Positions 1 through 8,319 are shown, counted from the stretch's first letter. The stretch: 10,300 nucleotides of DNA from Gonapodya sp. JEL0774 (GCA_027604505.1 JADIIX010000381.1:1-10300); one strand, 5' to 3'. Program-made: numbers and translations. Notes: generated by a model from the sequence alone, not told the origin.

Positions 1-484
1 GATGTCCTTAGCCAAGTCTTGGAAAAGATCCACTCAAAGATGGTTTCACCTGCGAAGACAACGAAATACCAAGCTCGCGAAGTTGGCCGGCTGGAACGAC
101 TTCATTCGTCCATCGGCCTCGCCCTCTTTCTGGCCACCAGACAGCCCGAATTCTCTGGAAATAGACTTTTGTGCCCGACCCAACAACTTATCCCGCACGT
201 TGAACGGATGATTGAGGAAATTTTGACAAAAGTGAGTCCTACATAAGTCTGATTATTATGTTCACCCAATATCTGGATCCTTTCTTTCGCAATTGTTCTA
301 TTCAAAAATGAAGAAAGAACTCCTCTTTGATGGTACCGTGATCCATCCCGTGGGCTCCCTCAATCCAACGGTACCGACTCTGAGAAGTAGACAGAACGAA
401 CAGCGTGCAGCGCTCCGGAGAAATGAGAGAATTGGGAAGGATAAGGAGAGGAGAGGGAAAACAAAGGCCGAGCACGCCGATTGA
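1..484 (+). CDS. 3' end of an unrecognised spliced gene with basic C-terminus
   Basis: Frame 1 is open from the left edge to a strong donor (gtgagt at 232). Without splicing it stops a few codons later, at TAA 244-246. Splicing to the AG at 312-313 keeps phase 0 and continues into an exon (314-484) ending in TGA. About 134 residues are visible: a mixed helical-looking part (for example HVERMIEEILTK just before the junction), then a tail from about residue 100 that is very rich in Arg, Lys and Glu (ERIGKDKERRGKTKAEHAD). The tail resembles a nuclear-localisation or nucleic-acid-binding extension, but that is inference. I do not recognise the family. The start lies outside the window. The alternative is a protein ending at 246 without splicing; the quality of the donor and the coding look of the second exon make splicing more likely. 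Confidence 0.55.
232..313 (+). other. Predicted intron, 82 nt, phase 0
   Basis: The donor is AAA|gtgagt. Possible branch sequences are ctgat near 249 and ttcac near 261. The acceptor is atgaag, after a T/C-rich stretch. Splicing removes the TAA at 244-246 and joins two open frames in phase. The acceptor is weaker than the donor, since it follows an A-rich stretch. Confidence 0.5.
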
Positions 485-1204
485 TTGACATATTATCACC
501 CATTTCACAGTTCCTTTGTTGTAGTGTAATACAAACATAATCTCTCTACAGTACCAGAGCACACGAACTACGGAAACTTACTGTGACCTCTCAACTGAAC
601 TCCACTAAACTATCCTTCAAGTTTGAGTGATCAATGCATCGAGCTGGTGGTGAAGTTGGGTCACCAAAAGGTAATGAACCCCAAATCTCCCACAGGAGCC
701 CGTCACCGCGTCAAATCACAAATCGGGTGCAATACATGCATCATCCACCATCCATCCCCCTTCGATCGCAAGATTCGCTGCAGATCGATCCATTCCTCCT
801 GTATATACCTTGCCTACGACAAATCTCTCCCTTCTCGCGGGGTTTCCTCTTGGGGGGGGGAAGGGGCCGAATCGCAGATCTACTCGCACCTGGTCGAACA
901 CTTGGTTCGTAGGTTTCTGAGTTATTAATCTTCACTTGTTGTTGTTCTCTTGACATCTTACCAAGTTTCCTGTTGCCGCGACCTTTCCGACTCTACTAGA
1001 TATCCTGTACATACATACATCTCCCCTCGATCCTGGCATTTCCGTCGCCCATCTCCCTCTCAGCCTATCAACGTTCTCCATTACGCTTGTTTGCGTTTAA
1101 CCTCCCATCGTCCTGTCGCCCCATCCCACCCTCTACAAGAATCAATACTTCTTTTGACTCTCCAGAGCTGAGCCCCCCCCCCCTCCCCCCTCTTCTGGAG
1201 AAAT
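485..1204 (+). promoter_or_regulatory. Spacer and probable promoter region of the 1205 gene
   Basis: I see no convincing coding exon here. The region should hold the 3' UTR of the left gene (A/T-rich stretch near 525-545) and the promoter of the right one. Visible elements are a TATATA at 802-807, a run of nine G at 852-860, a short tetranucleotide repeat (acat x3, 1009-1020), and a pure pyrimidine tract at 1173-1196 containing an 11-C run, ending 8 nt before the ATG at 1205. CT-rich tracts just upstream of the transcription or translation start are typical of fungal promoters. The TATATA is about 400 bp from the ATG, so it is a doubtful core element unless the 5' UTR is long. Confidence 0.4.
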
Positions 1205-3611
1205 ATGTCTCCCAGAAGGAAACCTAAGCAGACCACTGCAATGGTCCAAACGCCGCAAAACAGCACCGCAAAGGACAGAAAAAGGATGAAGATCCTTTCC
1301 GTTTGGCGATCCGCTGATCAGAAATACCGGGAGAAAAAACGAGCCCTATACCAAGAGGCGGAGGAGTGTGATACCCGGCGCATACGGGATTTATGTGCAG
1401 AATACGCAAGCAAGCAGAAGAAGACCGGTGTGGTTGGGAAAAGGAAAAAGGGCTCACCGCGGCGTAATTCATGCACTCCGACAGTGAAATCGCGGGTTCA
1501 GTTGGATGAATGGTTGGTGGAAAGGGACAATGGCGTCCTCTTGGCGGACGACGCCACTTGGATCAGACCTTCTGGACTCAGTGTGGGGGCCTTGAACAGC
1601 CAGTCGCCTGGAGTAGGCCGTGCCATCGTCTGGAATCAGAAAAAAAGATTGACACCCGATAAAAGATGGGTGCAACAGGAAGCTGTGAGTGACGTTTCCA
1701 TTACTTGCTGTCCACCAGATGACATTCACTAATGTCTGTGGAAAATTATTTCAGATTGTTTCCCTGCGAAAAGGCGCAATCAAAGTCCTCGTCGGTCTGA
1801 CATCAATGCGGGACAATTCTAATAGTAAAAATTACCAAAAGCACCTAGCTGATACTTTGGGGCCCGCCACTCAAGCCTTCGAGTTGTACTGGAATGCCTG
1901 GATGGAAGCTTCGGCTGCTTTGAATGCATCGAGCACCACGACAGAATCGAACGTACCACTGGCAGCGACTGCACAAATCACCGGGACACCGTCTAATGTA
2001 CCGCTGGTGGCGACCGCATCCAGCTCTTCGAGAGCTGGGACACTGTCGATCATACCGCTGGCGGGGACGGCATTGTGCTTGTCCAGTGCCATGACACTGT
2101 CAAATGTACCGCTGGCGGCGGCGACTGCATCAAGTTTGTCCAGCGCCATGACATCGTCCGACGCACAAACTTTGGAGTTTGCACCAAATGTGCCGAACTT
2201 GGAGACAACATCCGTTCCATCCGGTACGGCGACACGGTCAGCGTCAACTACATTGAATATGGCGACGGCATCCAACGCACCGATTGTCACTGCGACATGG
2301 AGTCCGTCAACTGTCACTGCGACATGGAGTCCGTCAGGCACCGCCCCAACGTCCTCCACACCACACATGACAGCACGCCAAAAGGTACAGAACTGGGCCA
2401 CTGCATCGTCCACCACCAGTGGTACACCCCCAAGGTACCAAACCAGGTCCCAAACTGGGGGAACAGCAGCCACCCAGTCTGGTAAAAGTGGAGCTGCCAA
2501 GGCCATTAATGAGAAGACCCAGGAAACCGCCCACACTGGGCCGCCACCACGCACCCTGGATGAACTGAAAGAGGACGGGTATACACTGTATGGTGGTGAG
2601 CAGCCGGTTGCCAACCAGATGTTCACCACAATGGACGGACTATTACTGGGTGCGCACTTTGCTGGTGTCATACCTCCCGAGCAGCGTCGGCACATCTTCT
2701 CTCAACTGGAAAACCACTTCAACTTTCGACCTGGGAATAACTTTTCCTGAGGCATAGGAGAGTGGTTTCCTTATGGTAAAGTTCCTGAACCTACGGCTTA
2801 TCAAGTAAAGTGCGAGGCGGTACTCAAAGATACAAAGACCAGCGAGGATTGGAAGAAGAAGGTTCCAACTATATTCGACATTTCTGATGAGCTCTCTTTG
2901 CAATCCCAGTATACTGGGTTGGGTGTTGATCCTAACAACTACAAGCGGCAGATTGCGAATGGAAGGGCACGGAACAAGCATGTGGACGAACAACGACGAG
3001 ATGTTGGGGAGGATCCAATCCGACATTTGGCCTCACCTGCACTGCCCACCTGCAACTTTAACGTTGGTGGCATCACTGGCTCTCGTCCAGGCCTTGAGGC
3101 AGTTCGAGGCCTCCATGTTGATGTACACGACGAACCATATTCCCATTCCTTTATTTACACGTTCAACGAGCGTGACACAGTCTCGTGTATGATCTGTAAT
3201 GGGAATGGAGTGGTGGTCGCTGTCTTGATGCTCCGCCCGTCCGGCGACCCCATCGTGGTGTTCTTCAGGGCAGCAGCAGGGGACCTCATCATGATCATGG
3301 CCAGGATCATGTGCCACAAGGTTATTCGCACTTGCCCCTTCTGCGGACCCCGAAGGATCAGTGCAGTTGTATTCATACACGGGAATGCGAATAGCCTGGG
3401 TGTAGGCGCGTATCACCAGAGGTTCGAGGGGCAGGCAGCGGAGGAGAAGGAGACCAACATGGAAAAGTTCCGACTCCTTTTGAAGAGGCGGGGAGGAGCT
3501 TCCAGGGAACGGAGGCAGAAGGAGAAGGATGCCCTGAGGAAGGTGATCAAGGCCAGCGCCAACAGGAAGAAACAGGCCTCCTTGGCTGCTTTGTCGGAGG
3601 TTGACCGGTAA
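1205..3611 (+). CDS. TET/JBP-like 2OG-Fe(II) dioxygenase gene with an in-frame TGA
   Basis: Exon 1 (1205-1684) encodes 160 residues. ATG 1205 has A at -3 and is the first ATG after the pyrimidine tract. It is strongly basic, with NLS-like clusters (PRRKPK; KQKKTGVVGKRKKGSPRR at residues 70-87). A phase-0 intron (1685-1754) leads to exon 2. This continues with a conserved-looking helical part (FELYWNAWMEA), a Ser/Thr/Ala-rich linker with 18-residue repeats (residues 223-292), and a segment ending at TGA 2748-2750 (491 residues if terminated there). The same frame then stays open to TAA 3609-3611 and carries HxD, distal H and RxS motifs in the order of TET/JBP dioxygenases, which oxidise methylated bases in DNA. 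The first ATG of the downstream half lies after HxD, so it cannot start alone. The TGA may be spliced out, or the gene may be broken. A lysine/arginine-rich coiled-coil-like tail follows the domain. Family assignment rests on motifs only. Confidence 0.55.
1685..1754 (+). other. Intron, 70 nt, phase 0
   Basis: The donor is GCT|gtgagt, a CTAAT branch-like sequence lies near 1727, and the acceptor is attatttcag, preceded by a T-rich stretch. Exon 1 would otherwise stop at 1730-1732. Splicing joins it in phase to the long open frame from 1755. This is the best-supported intron in the window. Confidence 0.8.
1941..2150 (+). repeat. 54-bp coding minisatellite (18-residue repeats)
   Basis: Four imperfect head-to-tail units start at 1941, 1986, 2040 and 2094, with lengths of 45, 54, 54 and 57 bp. 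All are multiples of three. The translated consensus is close to TLSNVPLAATASSLSSAM. The fourth unit carries one extra GCG codon. Keeping the frame through length changes suggests the region was translated while the array grew. It forms a low-complexity, probably disordered linker between the basic N-terminus and the dioxygenase block. Confidence 0.8.
2285..2336 (+). repeat. 27-bp tandem duplication in coding sequence
   Basis: Two near-identical copies begin at 2285 and 2312. Each encodes TVTATWSPS (the first copy has I for the first T). The unit is nine codons long, so the frame is kept. The copies are almost identical, unlike the more diverged 54-bp repeats upstream, so this duplication is probably more recent. 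Confidence 0.85.
2596..2757 (+). other. Candidate intron that would remove the in-frame TGA
   Basis: A possible 3' splice site ends at 2757 (catag), with an aataac branch-like sequence about 18 nt upstream followed by ttttcc. Four GT donors upstream (2596 gtgagc, 2650 gtgcgc, 2665 gtgtca, 2686 gtcggc) all fall after the first base of a codon. They give lengths of 162, 108, 93 and 72 nt, all multiples of three. Each would join the two halves of the gene in frame and drop TGA 2748-2750. Donor 2596 is the best match to consensus, while 2686 gives the most typical intron length. Against this, the sequence between looks like protein throughout. Confidence 0.35.
3114..3362 (+). other. Dioxygenase active-site motifs HxD...H...RxS
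   Basis: In the continuous frame, HVD is encoded at 3114-3122 within GLHVDVHDEPYSHSFIYTF. The distal His codon is at 3315-3317 (MCHKV), 67 residues downstream. An Arg-x-Ser is at 3354-3362 within RRISAVVFIH, 13 residues after that His. In TET/JBP enzymes HxD plus distal H bind Fe(II) and the Arg of RxS binds 2-oxoglutarate. The strand-like hydrophobic stretches DPIVVFF and GDLIMIMARIM before the distal His fit the double-stranded beta-helix core. The order and spacing fit TET/JBP better than AlkB, which has a second downstream Arg. The exact subfamily and substrate are not known. Confidence 0.55.
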
Positions 3612-4154
3612 TGCTGTTGGGAGGATCTGGCCTGGCGAGGGTAAGTGCACGTCCGCTGGCGTAAGACAGTTGATGGGTGCGAACGGCCAGCGTGGTGGAA
3701 GAGTGGCAAGAGTGATGTGACATGTCGATGCCGAGCACTTGTGGGTGGAGCACACTGGAGCAGGCGTCCCTCTGTGAGAGCTGAACACAGCGAGGGGCGA
3801 GACAGCGGCCAGGGGTGAGGGAGCGGCAAGTTTGTCTCGACGGGTTATTGGAAGATTGTATTTATGATGGGAGATGTACCATTATTTCAACGTGACAAAC
3901 TAGATGTGCTTGGGCCGGGAAAAGTGTCTAATACATCTGATTGCAGACCGGACGACACACCACCAACCTCGGACTCCCAAGTCTGATCAACATCCACCAG
4001 ACTATCACTCACTCACGTTACGTTACCAATCATCTGCTGAAGAATGCCCGTGTGCACTAAAAGATCGCCATTCACGTCCTCGCCCTTCGCGTCATTGTGT
4101 TCTCCATGCACGCCTCCCCCCGTCTACTCCCTCGCTCTTACTTCATCATCCCAA
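3612..4154 (+). other. 3' flank of the dioxygenase-like gene; no convincing gene
   Basis: This stretch probably contains the 3' UTR. A consensus donor gtaagt at 3641 could belong to a 3' UTR intron, but no good acceptor at a normal distance stands out. An A/T-rich stretch (gtatttatg, about 3857-3865) may lie near the polyadenylation site. From about 3960 the sequence becomes pyrimidine-rich, grading into the 15-bp repeat. A plus-strand frame stays open at 3904-4320, but it enters the repeat and has no recognisable domain. Confidence 0.3.
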
Positions 4155-4725
4155 CTTGCTTCTCCAGCTCGAGCTTTGCCTCTCGTTGCTTTTCCGTATT
4201 GGTCCACTCTCTTCTTTTGCTTCTCCCGGCCTCACTTCTCCTGTACTTGTCTCCCATAACCTCGCAGTGCCCGTATTTGCTTCCCACGACTTTGCATTGC
4301 CCGTCCTTGTTTTCTCTTGAATGCTCTGCCCCTCCCACCCCCACCTCCCTTCTGACATACCTGCTGTCTGTGCTCTCGTGCGTCCAGTCATCTCTGTGTG
4401 CGCGCGAGCTTCTCGTGTCTGCGCTTCCCGTTTTCGTGCTTGTCCCGTCATAGCTTCGCCCGCACCATTTCCCTGTGTCCTTGTTTTCCCCGTCCTTGGT
4501 TCGCACACGCCTGTTACCCGTGTTTGTGCTTTACGCGTCGGTGATTCTGTTGTTGGCGCTTCTCCCGTCCGCACGTCTCGTGTCGTCACCCCGCCCCCCC
4601 CTGTCACTGGACATCCCGTCTGCACTCCCCGCACCCTCTCGCCCTAGCTATCTCCCTTGCCCGCTTGCCGTGCTCTCGCTCCTCGCGTGCCTGCTTCCCG
4701 TGTTTGTGCTTGTCCTGACCTCGTT
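4155..4725 (+). repeat. Degenerate 15-bp minisatellite, pyrimidine-rich on plus strand
   Basis: Units of 15 bp can be laid out in register from 4155 (CTTGCTTCTCCAGCT, CGAGCTTTGCCTCTC, GTTGCTTTTCCGTAT and so on) to about 4334. They recur in a new register from 4406 (GAGCTTCTCGTGTCT, GCGCTTCCCGTTTTC, GTGCTTGTCCCGTCA and so on) to about 4585, with remnants near 4690-4725. The rough consensus is GTGCTTCTCCCGTCC. Because 15 is divisible by three, long frames stay open on both strands. The minus strand reads as pentapeptides like TREAQ, TREAR and TGEVR. About 25-30 diverged units are visible. I see no start, splice or domain context that makes it a gene, so it is annotated as a repeat. Confidence 0.65.
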
Positions 4726-5573
4726 CCTCTCTTCTATACTTCTGTCGTCCTTGCCCACAGTGAGGGGCATTGACTGGCACAATGTCACACCCTTCATTAT
4801 TGAGTCGTTTTCATTCAATTGAGATGACGTATCTACAATGGGAACCGCGGGCGGACGACGGGGCCTATGAAATGGATGGAATGACTATCGAGCTCACCCT
4901 GTTTCTAGATTGAAACTCACCCATTGCTGTCCAATCAGCCGGCAACCTTCGGCTCGCTTCATTTCTCAGCACGACTCAATCAGTTTTCCCGTCTATCTAT
5001 CCTCCGCAGCCGGCTCTGAGCGTGTTGGGCCGAAGTGAGTGCAGGAGTGCGATGATGGCGAGAAGGGGAGACTCCAGCCCAAAACAGCGAGCTTTTCCTG
5101 GCCTTCCATCAATTAAGGTGACGTGGCGACGATGGGGGCGACAAGGTGCGTGTCTCTTGAGGGGGTAATAGGGGTGATGGCAGGATGGGGGCGGCTGGGA
5201 CATGGGCTCCCGCTCGAACCGAAACCTGAACCCTCGCCTACAGCAAAAAGAAGCACCTCGGCGCCGACCAACTAGCGCACCAATAAGTAGATATCCTGTC
5301 TCAGGAAGAGTAGAATTGATGGGGGGGCGTGAAGGACTGTGGTGAGAACATACACAAGGGAAGCTCGCGTTGTTGGACAGATATTTCGAGAAGACAACAG
5401 AGGCCTCGCAAGTGACGAAGAGGTTGATGCCAGAGGGTGTTGAGGCTTTTATGTGAAAAGACGGTGCAATGTTCACCCATGGTCCATGCACCTTGGAAAC
5501 CGGCAGTCCAACTCAACAGACAACCCAAAAAAATTAGCACGCTCCAACCACGATGGGAAGTTGACCATGTTGG
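4726..5573 (+). other. Region without a supported gene
   Basis: Nothing here reads as a confident exon. Visible elements are a CCAAT sequence at about 4931 (tccaatcagcc), an acceptor-like ttgcccacag at about 4760, and a run of seven G near 5321. Open frames on the minus strand (4997-5491 and 5301-5600) lack ATG-led, domain-like or splice-supported structure. The stretch could be intergenic DNA or a decayed gene. Confidence 0.35.
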
Positions 5574-5825
5574 TTGAGTCTGCGACATTGTGCTTCTCAC
5601 AGTTCCGCCGGAATCTCTGTCCTATTGGGGTCGAATCCGAAGCTCACCGAGCTCATCCTGTCGCCATCCTCCGACCAATCCTTCGGCATCACGCTCGTTG
5701 ACGCAGCCAAAATCACGGATCTGTGTGATTCACAGCAATCCACTGTCGGAGCGGGGTTGCGGTGGATCGAATCAGAAAATTGTATGGCATACGTCGAGGT
5801 GGAGGAGTCGACTTCGACGTGCTAG
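5574..5825 (+). other. Possible exon fragment, unrecognised
   Basis: The frame from about 5604 (after an acceptor-like cttctcacag) to TAG 5823-5825 gives roughly 73 residues with high G/C at third positions and balanced composition, for example KITDLCDSQQSTVGAGLRW followed by an acidic end (YVEVEE). It has no ATG in a suitable place and no identified upstream exon. Two other frames are open across part of the same stretch, so frame choice is uncertain. It could be a terminal exon of a small gene or chance. Confidence 0.18.
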
Positions 5826-6591
5826 AGGCCGCGAATCTGACAAGGTGAACTCTCTAACCAGCCAATCTCCCTCACAGCTTTATTGACTTGGCTCTTTCCG
5901 TCCGTGGCTGACCTTTTGAAAACACCGCAGTGAGTTTGAACTTGAGTGAGTCGCAAAACAACACGCAAAACTAAACGTTGACATGTCCCTCCACCCCTGC
6001 ACTGCGCGAGCAAAAGACAGACGCCTTGCGCTCGCTCTCTTCTCTGATTGCGGTGCTCCCTGTGTACAGACAGACCTTCCCGAGATTTCAGCTGTGAAAT
6101 GGGGAAAGAACCTCTTTGGAACGTAACTCAAATTAGAACATCAGAAACCTCTAAAGTCTTGGTGAGTCTAAGCTTCCATTGTCGTTGCAGAGTGGACAAG
6201 ATTTGTTTGGATTCGATGGATGAAGTGCCGAGAAAACGCGGGCAGCGTGGGACGGAATCTTTGAGACAACAGCAGTGGAGCCACTGCCCGCTTCCCCCAC
6301 TCACTGCGTCTGCCCTGGGCTGGCCCTTGTTTTACAACCCTCCCACCCCTGTAGGTGTGTGGCGTACAACCACCTCAACCGCACTCAACAGCCTCCACCT
6401 GCCAACACAGACAACCACGTCGCCGATACCGTGCACTAGAATCTCGAGCACCTCTTCAAGACCCTACCTTAATCTAAACATTTTCTGGGCTGAGTAACAA
6501 AAATTGCTGTCTGATGCAGTGACCAGGGCTGACCCCATAATCCCCCCCCATCAACCGCACACAGAACCTCTCCCCTTATGAAGTTTCGTAG
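5826..6591 (+). other. Region without a supported gene
   Basis: A frame from ATG 6099 (MGKEPLWNVTQIRTSETS) is open to a TGA at 6495-6497 and could encode about 132 residues. Its second half is Thr/Pro/Ser-rich and has no domain I know. Donor and acceptor pairs are present (gtgagt 6162 with ttgcag ending at 6190; gtgaac 5845 with ctcacag ending at 5877), but they are only 29 and 33 nt apart, below the usual fungal minimum. A run of eight C occurs at about 6542-6549. Confidence 0.25.
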
Positions 6592-6649
6592 CTCAAGCTG
6601 GTGTCGTCAGGTGCGCCGACGGCTGCTTCGTCAACCGGCAGAATATACC

Positions 6650-6669
6650 CGCGTGCACGCGTGCACGTG
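6650..6669. repeat. Alternating purine-pyrimidine tract with 16-bp palindrome
   Basis: Positions 6650-6669 read CGCGTGCACGCGTGCACGTG, strictly alternating pyrimidine and purine over 20 bp. Within it 6652-6667 is a perfect palindrome (CGTGCACGCGTGCACG), and CACGTG (an E-box core) lies at 6664-6669. Such tracts can adopt Z-DNA. The E-box core is bound by bHLH proteins in general. No function is shown here. Confidence 0.6.
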
Positions 6670-6750
6670 GATTCGCTGGGGCAGCGTTGCACCGGAGGCA
6701 CTCAAGATTGCCCCAGAGAGCCCCTGCAATTTCTACAGCAATTTAACGTG

Positions 6751-6774
6751 GAGGTTGTGACGGAGGTTGTGACG
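6751..6774 (+). repeat. 12-bp direct tandem repeat
   Basis: gaggttgtgacg occurs twice in direct succession (6751-6762 and 6763-6774). In frame 1 it encodes VEVVTEVVT, keeping the frame of the possible exon there. Confidence 0.75.
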
Positions 6775-6874
6775 GGTTTCCAGACTCACAGGTGAGCTAG
6801 GCGGAGGCACTGACCATTAACCACTGTGCAAGATCAATAAACTGCACTGACCACCCCCATTTTATTCTTCACCT

Positions 6875-6892
6875 ACGTGACGTGACGTGCGT
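6875..6892. promoter_or_regulatory. Iterated TGACGT (CRE-like) sites
   Basis: The sequence acgtgacgtgacgtgcgt contains two overlapping copies of TGACGT, the half-site core of cAMP-response-element-like sequences bound by bZIP proteins. No gene with a clear start lies directly downstream, so the functional link is weak. Confidence 0.25.
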
Positions 6893-7154
6893 CTGATTTG
6901 ACAGCCCTCTTGAGACTCTGACCCCATCCCGTCCATCCACTTTCGTTGCGCCAAAGCTAACCAGCACTCTTTTTTGATTCAGCCTAAAGATATTTGTACG
7001 TCCTGGGGCTGGCTGGGCCAGCCGGGGTGCTCACCGCACGGTGGACAGGGTTCCAAGCGAGCATGGGGCCTTGCACCGCAGCTTGGTACGACTGGAGCAA
7101 GAGCCCACCAACAACAGATGCCAGCCATCGTACCCCGGCGTGGCCCTGCTGTGA

Positions 7155-8179
7155 CCTCGCAGTCCTTTGTCTGTTGGTGCAATCTGGCTCAACCAGCAAC
7201 GCATTCAACGCTGTGTTCCCAGCCTTCATTTCTTCATCCAGCAACACATCCGCCGCGGTGTTCCCGATGTCGATTCACCCGTCACCCACCCCTGGCTCTG
7301 TGATGGTGTGTCGCATACGGCTGATTAGGATCCCCTGGCAGCTTCGCGGGGCAACAAGAGGACCCCGAGTCATGTATTGTTCGACCGCAGTCATGGTCTC
7401 CAGAGCACTGCTACCTCAATTCGGCCAAATGAATTCCTCTGTGCTGTGGCATGTGGGTCCTGCTACATTGCCGGGACGTCCTCCGTCGCTGGACAAACCC
7501 GCATAGCTGTACACGACATAGGAGGAGCACAAATAAACGAAAGGGCTTTCACGGGAGTCCTTACTGTTTTGGAGCCACGGCATGAAGGGAAAGCAAGCTT
7601 GAGCTGAAACCGGATTCATACTCCTTTTTTTTGCTGTGGTGGTCCTCTATGACAAGCGGCATCGGTTGCTTACTGTCGCGCCAACGAAATTTTTGGATTT
7701 CCTCTGTAGATTCATGTGTATCTCCTTATTCATTCTTCCACCGCTTATTTTTCTATAGGTTGGCTGGCGCAGTTTTTGGTCCTGATGGCAGGCACAATGG
7801 ATCAGGTCGGCTTAGGGTGATTTCGAGCCAGTTGCACCGGTCACTGGTCGTGCTGCGCCCGCTCAATTGCTTAGAGTGCCTACACGCAGGGCGGCTGTTG
7901 ACTTAAAGCTGCTGTGGTAGTTGTGTGCCGTTGGCAAGCTCCCCATTTGCACCTCTGTACCATAACATATTGACCTTCTGATCACAGTGATGGTCTTTCC
8001 GCCATTCTAGACGGAATGGAACAAGGATCGAATTGAGATAGACCGCAATGGTGGAAGCAGGGGTCCAGGGACGTGGCAAGGATATGGTGGCGGGTGGGCA
8101 GGTTATTTTCGAATGGTATGCACAGATGACCTCAGAATTTTAAAGAAACAGAGCGGTCAAATCGGTTTTCTTGAGTTGT
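7155..8179 (+). other. Region without a supported gene
   Basis: Frames are open in places (7631-7906 on plus, 7416-7619 on minus), but none has a good ATG, domain or splice support. An AATAAA lies at 7532-7537. A small inverted repeat CCATTC(6 nt)GAATGG lies at 8002-8019. The region may be intergenic or decayed. Confidence 0.35.
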
Positions 8180-8311
8180 ATGAGTAACAGTATTACTCTA
8201 GACCTGTCCCACGAACGTGGGTTTGTGGGATTCATTTCTCCCGTTCTGGGGCTCAGGCCTGACGATTGAGGCTATGCTTCCTCGTGTCCCCAAAACCTGC
8301 AGGTCTTACGA

Positions 8312-8319
8312 TATATAAA
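8312..8319 (+). promoter_or_regulatory. TATA-box candidate of the right-hand gene
   Basis: TATATAAA matches the TATA consensus and is followed by a C/T-rich stretch (cccttccctcacatcaccgc), where fungal transcription often begins about 30 nt downstream. It fits a promoter for the gene on the right with a 5' UTR exon up to the gtaagt donor at 8489. It conflicts with a model in which this stretch is itself coding. Confidence 0.4.

Larger units (their letters stand above)
6592..7154 (+). other. Possible two-exon gene fragment, unrecognised
   Basis: A frame-1 stretch open from 6592 (preceded by an acceptor-like ttcgtag) reaches a good donor CACAG|gtgagc at 6792 in phase 2. A strong 3' splice site, gctaac branch plus poly-T plus attcag, ends at 6982. 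Joining them gives an in-phase second exon with residues such as KIFVRPGAGWASRGAHRTV, ending at TGA 7152-7154. The intron would be 191 nt, long for this locus, and no start codon is identified. A match of phase has a one-in-three chance of arising by accident. Another reading is the frame-1 stretch from ATG 7063 to TAG 7506 (147 residues), followed by AATAAA at 7532-7537. Confidence 0.2.

Noticed and set aside
1871-2695. Long open frame on the minus strand (274 codons) opposite the repeat linker
   Set aside because: It is an antisense shadow of the in-frame plus-strand repeats, giving a Val/Ala/Asp-rich low-complexity translation with no independent support.
2748-2750. TGA as selenocysteine
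   Set aside because: Selenoprotein machinery is generally absent from mushroom-forming fungi, no SECIS-like element was recognised, and the position is not an active-site Cys equivalent.
3033-3788. Long open frame on the minus strand (251 codons) opposite the dioxygenase block
   Set aside because: It mirrors the codon pattern of the plus-strand frame, has no splice or start context, and the plus strand carries the motif-bearing protein.
4146-4634. Minus-strand open frame with pentapeptide repeats
   Set aside because: It opens with GTG rather than ATG, is bounded by a stop just upstream, and is explained by the 15-bp repeat period; kept as a repeat, not a gene.
3904-4822. Overlapping plus-strand open frames in several registers
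   Set aside because: They lie in pyrimidine-rich repeat DNA, where all frames avoid stops; composition (Leu/Ser/Pro) follows from the bias, with no domain.
4997-5491. Minus-strand open frame of 164 codons
   Set aside because: It has a GTG start, no splice signals, an unusual His/Pro/Arg-rich composition and no recognisable domain.
5629-5638. ggtcgaatcc resembles a tRNA B box
   Set aside because: The T-stem would have a mismatch, there is no acceptor-stem partner at the right distance, and no convincing A box or anticodon arm lies upstream.
8002-8019. Inverted repeat CCATTC/GAATGG
   Set aside because: Six-base arms are expected by chance in 10 kb, and no promoter or terminator context supports a role.
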